The translations under genes were made by a program, and so were the position numbers. Below are positions 14,834 through 22,282 of a stretch of DNA of 35,500 bases, piece by piece. Under the pieces are notes generated by a model, which was not told the origin of the DNA, did not search any database, and saw only the letters and a program-made list of their open reading frames with translations. Each line of letters opens with the position of its first letter. Position 1 is the stretch's first letter. The DNA is taken from the NCBI GenBank assembly GCA_028288445.1, contig JAQBNT010000037.1:1-35500 (forward strand). The letters run 5' to 3'. The DNA is from Hymenobacter sp. (GTDB taxonomy: Bacteria > Bacteroidota > Bacteroidia > Cytophagales > Hymenobacteraceae).

Positions 14834-17206
14834 ATGACTCCCGCACTCACGACCACCGCCGTGCCCCAGGCCACCCGCCTGGCCCGGCTGCATCGCTACT
14901 GGCTGGCTACCAATTACCTCGGGGCGGCCCAGTTGTATTTGCGCGACAACTTCCTGCTGGAGCGGCCCTTGCAGGCCGCCGACATCAAGCCGCGCCTGCT
15001 GGGCCATTGGGGCACGCAGCCGGGCCTGAACCTGGTGTACGCCCACCTCAACCGCCTGGTGCAGGACACCGACGCCGGCGTGCTGCTGGTGACGGGGCCG
15101 GGCCACGGCGCGCCCGCCATTCTGGCCAACCTGTTTCTGGAAGGCACGCTGGGCGAAGTGGACCCGCAATACCCCCTCCACCGCACCGGCCTGGAGCAGC
15201 TCATTCGGCAGTTTTCGTGGCCCGGCGGCCTGCCCGGCCACCTGGGGCCCGGCACCCCTGGCCAGATTCAGGAGGGCGGCGAGCTGGGCTACTGCCTGGC
15301 CCACGCCTACGGTGCGGCCCTCGACAACCCCGACCTCCTCGTGGCCTGCGTGGTGGGCGACGGCGAAGCCGAAACCGGCCCGCTGGCCGCCGCCTGGCAT
15401 TCCAATAAGTACCTGAACCCGGCCACTTCGGGCGCAGTGCTGCCCATTCTGCACGTCAATGGCTACAAGCTGTCGGGCCCCAGCATTTTTGGGCGGATGA
15501 GCGACGAGGAGTTGCGCCACCTGTTTACCGGCTACGGCTACCAGGTGCGGTTTGTGAGCGGCAGCGAGCCCCACCAGGTGCACGCCGCCATGTGGCAGGC
15601 CCTGGACTGGGCGCACGCCGAAATCTGCGGCATTCAGGAGCACGCCCGGCTGGGGCTGCTTGATGGGGTGCCCGCCTGGCCCATGCTCATCCTGCAAACC
15701 CCCAAGGGCTGGACCTGCCCACTCACGGTGGACGGTCAGGCCGTCGAAAACACCTCTCACGCCCACCAGCTGCCCGTGGCCGACCCGGCCACCCAGCCCC
15801 GCCAGCTGGCCGCCCTCGAAACCTGGCTGCGCAGCTACCGCCCGCAGGACCTGTGCCGCCCCCTCACCGGTGCCCTGTGCGAGGAGCTGCTGAGCGGCTG
15901 CCCCACCGGCGAGCACCGCCTCGGGCTGAATCCGCACGCCAACGGCGGCCAGCTGCTGGTGCCCCTCAAGCTGCCCAATCTTTGCGATTATGGGGTGATG
16001 GTGCCGTCGCCGGGCGGCGCGACGGCGGCGGCTACCCACAAGCTGGCCTCCTTCCTGCGCGACGTATTCCGGCGCAACGAGGACGCCCGCAACTTCCGCG
16101 TGGTCTGCCCCGACGAAACCGCCTCCAACCGCATGGCACCGCTTTTTGAGGTCACTCAGCGGGCTTGGTTGGGCTCATTGCACGAAACCGACGAGTGCCT
16201 GGGCCCCGAGGGTCGCGTGATGGAAGTCCTGAGCGAGCACACCTGCCAGGGCTGGCTCGAAGGCTACCTGCTCACGGGGCGGCACGGAGTTTTCTGCTGC
16301 AGTGAAGCCTTCATTTCCTTGGTCGATACCATGCTGAGCCAGTATGCCAACTGGCTGAAAGCAAGCCAGGAGGTGCCCTGGCGGCAGCCGCTGGCCTCGC
16401 TCAACTACCTGCTTACCTCACACGTATGGCGGCCGGACCACAATGGCCACCCGGTGCCCAGCTTTCTCAACGCGGTGGCGGCCGTGAAAAGCGTGGCGCG
16501 GGTATACCTGCCGCCCGATGCCAACTCCCTGCTCGCCGTGCTGGACTGCTGCCTCCGCAGCCGCGACGCCATCAACCTGATAGTGGCCTCCCAGGCCCCG
16601 CAGCCCCAATGGCTGGGCATCGAAGCCGCCCGCGACCATTGCAAACGGGGCATTTCGGCCTGGCACTGGGCCGGCCATGAAAGCAGCAGCGACTCCCATC
16701 CGCACCCCGACCTGGTGCTGGCCTGCGCCGGCGAGGTGCCTACCACCGAAACCATCGCCGCCGCCGCTCTCCTCCGGCAGCACCTGCCCACACTCCGCCT
16801 GCGCGTGGTGAACGTGGTGGATTTGCTGGCCCTGATGGCCCCCGACGCCCACCCGCCCGGCCTGCCGGAAGCCGCATTCCTGGGCCTGTTCTCGGCCGAT
16901 GCCCCGGTGATTTTCGCCTTCCACGGCTACCCCGCACTCATTCATGAGCTGCTGCACCACCGGCCCGGCCCGGCCCGCTTCCATGTGCGCGGCTACCTGG
17001 GAGAAGGACACACCACCACCACGCCCTTCGATACGCTGGTGCTCAATAATATGAGCCGCTACCAACTGGTAATGGCTGCCCTCGACCGCATCACGCCCCA
17101 ACCCAACGGCCCGGCCCTGGCCCAGTTCTGCCAGCAAAAGCTCACTGAGCACGCCGCCTACATCCGCGAGCACGGAGTTGACATGCCGGAAATGCGGTGC
17201 GAATAG
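14834..17206 (+). CDS. xfp: Phosphoketolase (Xfp/XFP family)
   Basis: Thiamine-diphosphate enzyme that splits xylulose 5-phosphate (and often fructose 6-phosphate) with phosphate to acetyl phosphate plus glyceraldehyde 3-phosphate (or erythrose 4-phosphate). 790 residues, the family's usual length. Visible: active-site histidines His58 (LGHWG), His91 (GPGHGAPA) and His136 (GGLPGH); the ThDP/Mg signature VVGDGEAETGPLA at 173-185; NPHANGG; DETASNR; LTSHVWRPDHNG; YLPPDANSLL; and MSRYQL near the C-terminus. Start ATG 14834; an in-frame TTG two codons earlier is less likely. No acetate kinase gene is adjacent, although xfp is often paired with one. Here it is paired with a Usp gene, suggesting use as an energy bypass under stress. 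Confidence 0.93.
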   Translation: MTPALTTTAVPQATRLARLHRYWLATNYLGAAQLYLRDNFLLERPLQAADIKPRLLGHWGTQPGLNLVYAHLNRLVQDTDAGVLLVTGPGHGAPAILANLFLEGTLGEVDPQYPLHRTGLEQLIRQFSWPGGLPGHLGPGTPGQIQEGGELGYCLAHAYGAALDNPDLLVACVVGDGEAETGPLAAAWHSNKYLNPATSGAVLPILHVNGYKLSGPSIFGRMSDEELRHLFTGYGYQVRFVSGSEPHQVHAAMWQALDWAHAEICGIQEHARLGLLDGVPAWPMLILQTPKGWTCPLTVDGQAVENTSHAHQLPVADPATQPRQLAALETWLRSYRPQDLCRPLTGALCEELLSGCPTGEHRLGLNPHANGGQLLVPLKLPNLCDYGVMVPSPGGATAAATHKLASFLRDVFRRNEDARNFRVVCPDETASNRMAPLFEVTQRAWLGSLHETDECLGPEGRVMEVLSEHTCQGWLEGYLLTGRHGVFCCSEAFISLVDTMLSQYANWLKASQEVPWRQPLASLNYLLTSHVWRPDHNGHPVPSFLNAVAAVKSVARVYLPPDANSLLAVLDCCLRSRDAINLIVASQAPQPQWLGIEAARDHCKRGISAWHWAGHESSSDSHPHPDLVLACAGEVPTTETIAAAALLRQHLPTLRLRVVNVVDLLALMAPDAHPPGLPEAAFLGLFSADAPVIFAFHGYPALIHELLHHRPGPARFHVRGYLGEGHTTTTPFDTLVLNNMSRYQLVMAALDRITPQPNGPALAQFCQQKLTEHAAYIREHGVDMPEMRCE

Positions 17207-17224
17207 GGTTTAGACCTTATGAAT

Positions 17225-17336
17225 AGAACGGTCATGCTGAGCGCAGCCGAAGCATCTGTACCGCAATAGTAAATCCAATCGAAAGGGATTAGTTACGCGG
17301 TAGAGATGCTTCGGCTGCGCTCAGCATGACCGTTCT
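17225..17336. repeat. 40-bp inverted repeat at the xfp/mlaD junction
   Basis: Arms 17225-17257 and 17304-17336 are perfect 33-bp reverse complements. After one mismatch the pairing continues for 6 bp (17259-17264 with 17297-17302). The loop is 32 bases. The arms carry GGTCATGCTGAGCGCAGCC, a member of the dispersed repeat family. It sits 18 bases after the xfp stop and 30 bases after mlaD's 3' end, so a transcript from either side would form a very stable hairpin; it probably acts as a two-way transcription barrier. Confidence 0.9.
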
Positions 17337-17366
17337 GTTTCGGGTGAAATCTCCCGCCGCCTATGC

Positions 17367-18341
17367 TCACGGTGCAGCCGTGCGTGTTTTATCCTTCCTG
17401 GCCTGCTTGCGGAAATACCCGCGCAGCAGAAAATTGTGCTTCAGCGCATCCATGTTCTGGCTGAAGCCGGCCGTGCCCAGCTCCACGTTGCGCAAGCTTT
17501 GGCGCAGGTTGCGGCCCATGGCCGTGTCGGCCAGCAAAGTATTGAGGGGACCATTGGGGGTTTGAATCTGGCGTTTGAGACCGGCCAGGGTGTGGGCCAG
17601 GGTATCGGAAGTGCTGGCCAACTGGCGCGTGGCGTGGCGCATGCGGCCGGCAAAAGCCGTATCGGTGAGCAGGTAGCCGGCTGGCCCGCGCCCCTGGCGC
17701 AGCCCGTGCGTGAGCTGCTGCATATCGGTGGCCGAGCCTTGCAGTAGGGCCGTGGCCGCCGCCAGGTTTTGCAGGCTGCGGTGCATTTCCAGGGCCAGGC
17801 GCTGGTCGCTCAGTAGTTGCCAGAACGCGTCGCTGCTGTTGAGCTTGTGGGTAATCTCGCGCAGGTCTTTGGTGATGCCCACCAGGTTTTTGTTTGATAC
17901 GTTGAGTGTGCCCAGCATGGCATCCAAGGCCAGCGGGGCGGTGGTGCGCAGCACGTCGCCGCTTTCGATGGCCGGGGCCGGGGTGGGCACGGCTTTCAGA
18001 TTAATGATGGTGTTGCCCACCAGCCCATCGGTGCCGATGGAGGCGATGGCGTTTTTCTTCACGTAGGGCTGCACCGCACGGTCCAGGCTCAGGCCCACGC
18101 GCACGGTGCTGTCGTTCACAATGCGGATGTCCTTCACCGTGCCCACGCTGATGCCGCCCAGGCGCACATTATTGCCCGTGAGCAGGCCCGACACGTTCCG
18201 GAAATCGGCCTGCACTTCCAGCGATGAGCCAAACAAATTCTGCTTGCGGCCCAGCATGAACAGCACGGCCACCAGGCAGCCCAGCCCGACGAGCACAAAC
18301 AAGCCCAGGCGGAAATAAGTACTGGCGGGACGCTGGGGCAT
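17367..18341 (-). CDS. MlaD/MCE-family lipid-transport substrate-binding protein
   Basis: 324 residues. An N-terminal membrane anchor (about 11-30, LGLFVLVGLGCLVAVLFML) is followed by one MCE domain (about 38-115, with DFRNVSGLLTGNNVRLGGI and IGTDGLVGNTIINL), then a long alpha-helical tail probably forming coiled coil. MlaD-type proteins form rings that carry phospholipids between inner and outer membranes. The tail ends in a basic, positively charged patch (RKQARKDKTR). Last gene of a minus-strand mlaE-mlaF-mlaD operon, 28 bases after the ATPase stop. No mlaC or mlaB lies here, as is usual for Bacteroidota. Confidence 0.9.
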   Translation of the reverse strand: MPQRPASTYFRLGLFVLVGLGCLVAVLFMLGRKQNLFGSSLEVQADFRNVSGLLTGNNVRLGGISVGTVKDIRIVNDSTVRVGLSLDRAVQPYVKKNAIASIGTDGLVGNTIINLKAVPTPAPAIESGDVLRTTAPLALDAMLGTLNVSNKNLVGITKDLREITHKLNSSDAFWQLLSDQRLALEMHRSLQNLAAATALLQGSATDMQQLTHGLRQGRGPAGYLLTDTAFAGRMRHATRQLASTSDTLAHTLAGLKRQIQTPNGPLNTLLADTAMGRNLRQSLRNVELGTAGFSQNMDALKHNFLLRGYFRKQARKDKTRTAAP

Positions 18342-18369
18342 GACGGGAGGAGGTTAAATAAAAGGTTGA

Positions 18370-19152
18370 TTATTCGGAGAAAAACTCGTGGATGGCCGGG
18401 TCGGTACTGGCCTTTAGTTCGGCGTAAGTACCCAGTGCGTAGCAGCGGCCTTCTACCAGCAGGGCTACGCGGTTGGCGGTGAGGCGCACGCAGTTCATGT
18501 CGTGCGAGATGATGACTGAGGACGTGCCGTATTTCTGCTGCACTTCCCGGATGAGCTGGTCGATTTCGCGGGCCGTCACGGGGTCGAGGCCGGTGGTGGG
18601 CTCGTCGTAGAGAATGATGTCGGGCTGCAGGATGAGGGTTCGGGCCAGCGCGATGCGCTTACGCATGCCCCCCGACAGCTCGGCCGGCATCATATCAATG
18701 GTGTGGCCCAGGCCCACATCCTCAAGGGCCTGGCGCACCAGCTCGTCTTCCTCGCCGGGGCTGTGCGTGAGCCAGTGCCGCCGTAGCGGGAACAGCAGGT
18801 TTTCGCGCACCGTCATCGAGTCGTACAAGGCATTGCTCTGGAACAGAAAGCCCACCTTGGCTCGCAGCTGGTCGAGGGCGGTGTGGTCCAGCGTGGCCAC
18901 GTCCTGGCCCAGCACCCGGATGGTGCCCGCATCTACCGGCATCAGGCCGATGATGCACTTAATCAGCACCGACTTGCCCGCGCCCGACTTGCCCAGCACT
19001 ACCACGTTTTCGCCCCGACGCACGTCCAGCGAGAAGTTGCGCAGCACCTGGTTGGTGCCAAACGCCTTGCTGACGTTGGCCACCGTGAGCACGATTTCGG
19101 CAGGGGCGGGGGCCGGCGCGGGCGCGGCCACGGGAGCAGGGGCGGGCAGCAT
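18370..19152 (-). CDS. MlaF-type ABC transporter ATPase
   Basis: 260 residues, cytosolic ATPase of a lipid-transport ABC system. Walker A GKSGAGKS (near 53-60), Q-loop FLFQSNALYDSM, signature LSGGMRKR, Walker B ILYDEPTTGLDP and switch histidine IISHDM are all present. The signature LSGGMRKR is typical of MlaF. An unusual Pro/Ala repeat (PAPAPVAAPAPAPAPA) precedes the core and is probably a flexible leader; a start further in would be possible but no good codon is seen. Spaced 9 bases from mlaE and 28 from mlaD, so it is co-transcribed with them. Confidence 0.93.
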   Translation of the reverse strand: MLPAPAPVAAPAPAPAPAEIVLTVANVSKAFGTNQVLRNFSLDVRRGENVVVLGKSGAGKSVLIKCIIGLMPVDAGTIRVLGQDVATLDHTALDQLRAKVGFLFQSNALYDSMTVRENLLFPLRRHWLTHSPGEEDELVRQALEDVGLGHTIDMMPAELSGGMRKRIALARTLILQPDIILYDEPTTGLDPVTAREIDQLIREVQQKYGTSSVIISHDMNCVRLTANRVALLVEGRCYALGTYAELKASTDPAIHEFFSE

Positions 19153-19161
19153 CGGGAGCGG

Positions 19162-19920
19162 TTAGTTGAGGCCCAGCAGGCCGGTGGTTTGCACGGCCAG
19201 CAAATCGAGAATGAAGATGACCAGCGACGAGGCCACCACCGCCGAGTTGGCGGCCTGGCCCACGCCTTCGGTGCCCTTTTCGGCATAATAGCCTTTGTAG
19301 CAACCAATAATGCCCACGGCAAAGCCAAAAAAGAAGGTTTTGATAACCGCCGGCACCACATCGCCAAAGGTCAGCGCCGACACAACGTTGTTGGTGAACA
19401 GGGCCAGGCTGGTCACGCCCTTCAGGTTGATGGCGAGAAACGACGCAAACAGCCCAATGGCATCGGACAGAATGGTGAGCACCGGCAGCATGAGCGTAGT
19501 GGCCAGCACCCGCGTGGCCACCAGGTACTTAAACGGGTTGGTACCCGAAACTTCCATGGCATCAATCTGCTCGGTCACCCGCATCGAGCCCAGCTCGGCC
19601 CCGATGCTGGACCCGATTTTACCCGCGAAAATCAGGGCCGTGATAATCGGCCCCATCTCGCGGATGATGGTGAGGCCCACCATGGTCGGAATCCACGACT
19701 CGGCCCCGAACTGGGCCATGGTGGGCCGGCTTTGCAGCGTGAGCACCATGCCCATGATGAACCCCGTGATGCCCACCAGCGGCAGCGACTGGTAGCCCAC
19801 CACAAAGCACTGGTGCAGCAACTCCTGCACCTCGTAGCGCGGCCGAAAACCCTCCTGAAAAAACCGCCCGGCAAACCGGGTAATGGCGCCGGTTTCGGCA
19901 ACGGTGGTACTGGTGGCCAT
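19162..19920 (-). CDS. MlaE-type ABC transporter permease
   Basis: 252-residue permease of the MlaE/YrbE family, with an amphipathic N-terminal helix and about five membrane spans. Family hallmarks are GFIMGMVLTLQS, the coupling stretch IREMGPIITALIFAGKIGSSIGAELGSM, then VTEQIDAMEVSGTNP. Start chosen at ATG 19918-19920 (MATSTTVAE); residues upstream in the open frame look non-coding. First gene of the mlaE-mlaF-mlaD operon. An Fnr-like box lies about 122 bases upstream, shared with divergent hsp20. Confidence 0.92.
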   Translation of the reverse strand: MATSTTVAETGAITRFAGRFFQEGFRPRYEVQELLHQCFVVGYQSLPLVGITGFIMGMVLTLQSRPTMAQFGAESWIPTMVGLTIIREMGPIITALIFAGKIGSSIGAELGSMRVTEQIDAMEVSGTNPFKYLVATRVLATTLMLPVLTILSDAIGLFASFLAINLKGVTSLALFTNNVVSALTFGDVVPAVIKTFFFGFAVGIIGCYKGYYAEKGTEGVGQAANSAVVASSLVIFILDLLAVQTTGLLGLN

Positions 19921-20292
19921 GGGGCAGCGGCGGTGAGTGGGAGTGGGGCGCAATGCGCCGAATGTAGTGGCGGAAACTCTCTGCAAGGTGACAGTCAAAC
20001 GAGGCTGAAACCCATGTGCAAAGTCATGGTACCGATTGATTTATGTCATGGATTGCCCGGGCCGATGCTGAGAAATTTGGGTGTCTGTTGGCGGCGCTGG
20101 TGGCCGGCCTCCCAGCCAGCCGCCCGCTTCCGGAGACAACGCTTTTTTAGTTACGGGTTTTGAATATCAACCTGCTCAAATCCAGTTCGATGCGGGGCAT
20201 AAGTCGACCACGCTTTCCAAACCCCGGCTGCCTCCGGGCCAGTCGGGCTACTCAACGTTCCCTTTTTATTCACCCCAAACCCTTAAAACGTC
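19921..20292. other. Divergent intergenic region mlaE / hsp20
   Basis: 372 bases holding the Fnr-like box at 20037-20048 and presumably both promoters. A 71-codon open frame (20081-20296) overlaps the hsp20 start but looks random in composition. I see no other gene or strong hairpin. Confidence 0.5.
20037..20048. promoter_or_regulatory. Fnr-like box between mlaE and hsp20
   Basis: TGATTTATGTCA, flanked as T-TGATTTATGTCA-T, matches TTGAT-N4-(A/G)TCA. It is about 122 bases before mlaE and 250 before hsp20, so either could be the target. Confidence 0.5.
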
Positions 20293-20778
20293 ATGAGCAA
20301 CATTCAAAAATCGCAGGATTCTTTTTTTGACGTGATGCCTGCCCGCTTCAGCACCCTGCTCGACCGGTTTTTTGACGATAACATGCCCATGCGGGGCCAG
20401 ATGAACCGGTTCTTCCCCAAAGTCGACACCTATGAAACGGATTCGAGCTACGACATCGACGCGGCCCTGCCCGGCATGAAGGAAGAAGACATTAACGTAA
20501 GCCTAGACCAGGGCCGCCTCACGATTGCGGGCGAGCGCAAGTTTGAGAACGAGCGCAACGACCGCCGCTACCACGTCATCGAAAGCTCCTACGGCTCCTT
20601 CATGCGCACCTTCCAGTTGCCCGATGCCGCCGACGCCGCCAAGATTGACGCCAGCTTCCACAACGGCGTGCTGCACGTGCACGTGCCCAAAGGCGCGCCC
20701 AAAACCACCCAGCAGCGCATCCCCGTGCACAACGGCCAGGGTAAGACCGCTGACCAGGGCCAAAACGCTAAAAAGTAA
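20293..20778 (+). CDS. Small heat-shock protein (Hsp20/alpha-crystallin)
   Basis: 161 residues. N-terminal region with paired Phe (FFDVMPARFSTLLDRFFDD), an alpha-crystallin domain about 42-142 beginning VDTYETDSSYDIDAALPGM and including the strand DINVSLDQGRLTIAGER and the terminal A-x-x-x-N-G-V-L motif (ASFHNGVLHVHVPK), then the C-terminal anchor IPV. Holds unfolding proteins in soluble form as an oligomeric chaperone. ATG at 20293. Followed by a stem-loop. It fits the stress character of the region. Confidence 0.94.
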   Translation: MSNIQKSQDSFFDVMPARFSTLLDRFFDDNMPMRGQMNRFFPKVDTYETDSSYDIDAALPGMKEEDINVSLDQGRLTIAGERKFENERNDRRYHVIESSYGSFMRTFQLPDAADAAKIDASFHNGVLHVHVPKGAPKTTQQRIPVHNGQGKTADQGQNAKK

Positions 20779-20799
20779 GGCCGGGCCGCTCCACTCGCC

Positions 20800-20850
20800 G
20801 GTTGCGTCCAACTGCCGCTACGAATGAGTGGCTGGCGGCTGGACGCAACC
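20800..20850 (+). terminator. Stem-loop after hsp20
   Basis: GGTTGCGTCCA (20800-20810) pairs with TGGACGCAACC (20840-20850). Inside, GCCGC (20814-20818) pairs with GCGGC (20835-20839). No T run follows, so it is perhaps a stabiliser or a factor-dependent stop. Confidence 0.5.
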
Positions 20851-20899
20851 AGCGGGCGGCGGGCAGCCAGTCCAAATTACCCTTATCAATGGGGCTGAA

Positions 20900-20911
20900 T
20901 GATTTATATCA
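20900..20911. promoter_or_regulatory. Fnr-like box before the globin homologue
   Basis: TGATTTATATCA is a full TGAT-N4-ATCA Fnr/Crp-type site, the most symmetric of the four in the window. Its centre is about 85 bases before the ATG at 20991. A possible -7 element, CAAATTTG, lies at 20957-20964. Confidence 0.55.
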
Positions 20912-20990
20912 GTCAATTGGATGATTATTGCCATGGGAATTGCAGGTAGAAACGGCCAAATTTGCGAGCTTACCATCTGATTGTTAAATC

Positions 20991-21407
20991 ATGACCGCGT
21001 ACCTCCCTTCTGATTTGGCTACTCCTTCGCAACGGCATCGCTTCGTCGAACTATTTGCGGCCCGCATTGCCGAAGACGAGTTGCTGGGGCCGGTTTTCGG
21101 GCACGCGGGGCGCGTCTCCCGGGGCGAGTATGCTTGGTGGGAGCAGGCCCTGACCGGCATGCGCTACTACGGCCGCCTCCTGGCCGATACCGCCGCTCAG
21201 CTGCCGTGCAACACCTATTTTGAGCGCTGGTGCGCAGTGCTGGAAAGCACCTTCCGGCAGTATTTCCACGGCCCCGGCGCGGCCGAGGCCCAGGCCTGTG
21301 TGCGCAACGTGGCCACCATGCTGGGGCACTGGCACCTGGCCCGGCAGCGGCACCCTGCCCTGGCCCAGCCTAGTCATACAGGGTCGAAATCTCAATTAGC
21401 CGCCTGA
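20991..21407 (+). CDS. Truncated-globin (group III-like) homologue without heme ligands
   Basis: 138 residues. The group III truncated hemoglobin pattern is clear in EDELLGPVF (28-36) and YFERW (76-80) followed by a helix with GPGAAEAQACVRNVATML. But positions that should bind or cover heme are changed: aligned back from F-E-R-W, the proximal His is Thr67 (ADTAAQL), and the B10 Tyr after Phe is Ala23 (LFAARIA). The E-helix region (GEYAWWEQALTG) is also altered. This suggests a protein that no longer binds heme or does so differently; it could be a sensor or scaffold. The alignment is by eye against the family pattern I know. Its last 38 bases overlap the Crp/Fnr gene tail to tail. Confidence 0.75.
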   Translation: MTAYLPSDLATPSQRHRFVELFAARIAEDELLGPVFGHAGRVSRGEYAWWEQALTGMRYYGRLLADTAAQLPCNTYFERWCAVLESTFRQYFHGPGAAEAQACVRNVATMLGHWHLARQRHPALAQPSHTGSKSQLAA

Positions 21408-22068
21408 TATCCAGGATGGTGATGCTGCTGCCTTTGGTGCTCAGCACGCCTTCGGCCTTCAATTCGGCCATGAACCGGCTTGCGGTTTCGCGCACGGTGC
21501 CCACCAGCGCGGCCAAGTCATCGCGCGAAATTGTGAAGCTGGGCGGCGCATCCGGTGGCTGCTGATACACCCGCAGCAGCAGGAGCAGGGCCTCGGCCAG
21601 GCGCTCGCGCACGGGCTTGTAGGCCAGGTGCAGCATTCGCTCCTCGGTTTCGGCCAGCTCATTGGCCATCAGCTTCATCAGCGAAGTGGCAAAGCCATGA
21701 TTGTGCTCGATGAGCTGAAAAAACACCGATTTGGGAATAAAGCACACCTCGGCCTCATCCAGGGCCAGCGCATTGGCAATGTGCCCACTACCGGCCAGCA
21801 GCCCCCGGTAGCCCATAATGTCGCCGGCCTTGGCCAGGCGGATGATTTGCTCCTTGCCATCGCCGCCCACTTTCGTTACCTTAAAATGGCCGGAACTGAC
21901 GCTGTACAGCCCCGCCGCGTGGTCGCCTTCCCGAAACAGTATCTGCCCGCGCTGGTAGTGCTGAAACGTTTTTGCTGCGTCAATCAGCGCCATGTGCTGG
22001 CTGCTGGCCAGCAGGGTATCGGCCCAGTTGCGGCACTCCGGGGTGTTGGGGGGAATGAATGACTTCAC
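21370..22068 (-). CDS. Crp/Fnr-family transcription regulator
   Basis: 232 residues. The cyclic-nucleotide-binding-type sensor domain (about 15-135; GQILFREGDHAAGLYSVSSG) is followed by a dimer helix and a winged helix-turn-helix with recognition helix VGTVRETASRFMAEL. The E-T-A-S-R order matches the Fnr pattern E-x-x-S-R that reads TGA(T) half-sites. Fnr's N-terminal iron-sulfur cysteines are absent: only Cys12 remains, and where many Bacteroidota relatives have CRNC this one has CRNW. So the signal is not an Fnr-type cluster; it may be heme, NO, redox or another ligand. Start chosen at GTG 22066-22068 (VKSFIPPNTPEC), the family start; an ATG 22 codons earlier lies in the AT-rich promoter. 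Likely regulator of the four nearby Fnr-like boxes (inference). Confidence 0.88.
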   Translation of the reverse strand: MKSFIPPNTPECRNWADTLLASSQHMALIDAAKTFQHYQRGQILFREGDHAAGLYSVSSGHFKVTKVGGDGKEQIIRLAKAGDIMGYRGLLAGSGHIANALALDEAEVCFIPKSVFFQLIEHNHGFATSLMKLMANELAETEERMLHLAYKPVRERLAEALLLLLRVYQQPPDAPPSFTISRDDLAALVGTVRETASRFMAELKAEGVLSTKGSSITILDIRRLIEISTLYD

Positions 22069-22079
22069 GATACAGTTTG

Positions 22080-22124
22080 TATAATTATAAATGCAATATA
22101 TATTATTTTTACTATAATTATAAA
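22080..22124 (-). promoter_or_regulatory. Twin TATAATTATAAA repeats before the regulator
   Basis: TATAATTATAAA occurs at 22080-22091 and 22113-22124, exactly 33 bp (about three helical turns) apart. Each contains the perfect palindrome TATAATTATA. The block is strikingly AT-rich. It lies 12 bases upstream of the GTG start, so it spans the likely promoter. It may be an autoregulatory operator pair. Confidence 0.6.
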
Positions 22125-22194
22125 ACAATGGCATTTAACCACCTGATGTTAGGTAGGCAGAACACCATATAGAGCATTTTCGGCGTCAGTGGAA

Positions 22195-22281
22195 GTAGGG
22201 GCGGGGCTTGCCCCCGCCCGGACGTTCGCATCGTTTCAGCGATTCTGTTCAACGACGGGCGGGGACAAGCCCCGCCCCTAC
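22195..22281. repeat. 26-bp inverted repeat after the transpeptidase-like gene
   Basis: Arms 22195-22220 and 22256-22281 match as reverse complements at 25 of 26 positions (core GTAGGGGCGGGGCTTGCCCC), with a 35-base loop. It begins one base after the stop of the L,D-transpeptidase-like gene on the minus strand. It probably belongs to a dispersed GC-rich repeat family and may end that transcript. Confidence 0.85.
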
Positions 22282-22282
22282 A

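Noticed and set aside
14600..16039. Minus-strand frame across Usp and phosphoketolase
   Set aside because: Spans two real plus-strand genes and has no recognisable domain.
20081..20296. 71-codon frame overlapping the hsp20 start
   Set aside because: Random-looking Pro/Gly/Ser composition and it overlaps the hsp20 start by four bases.
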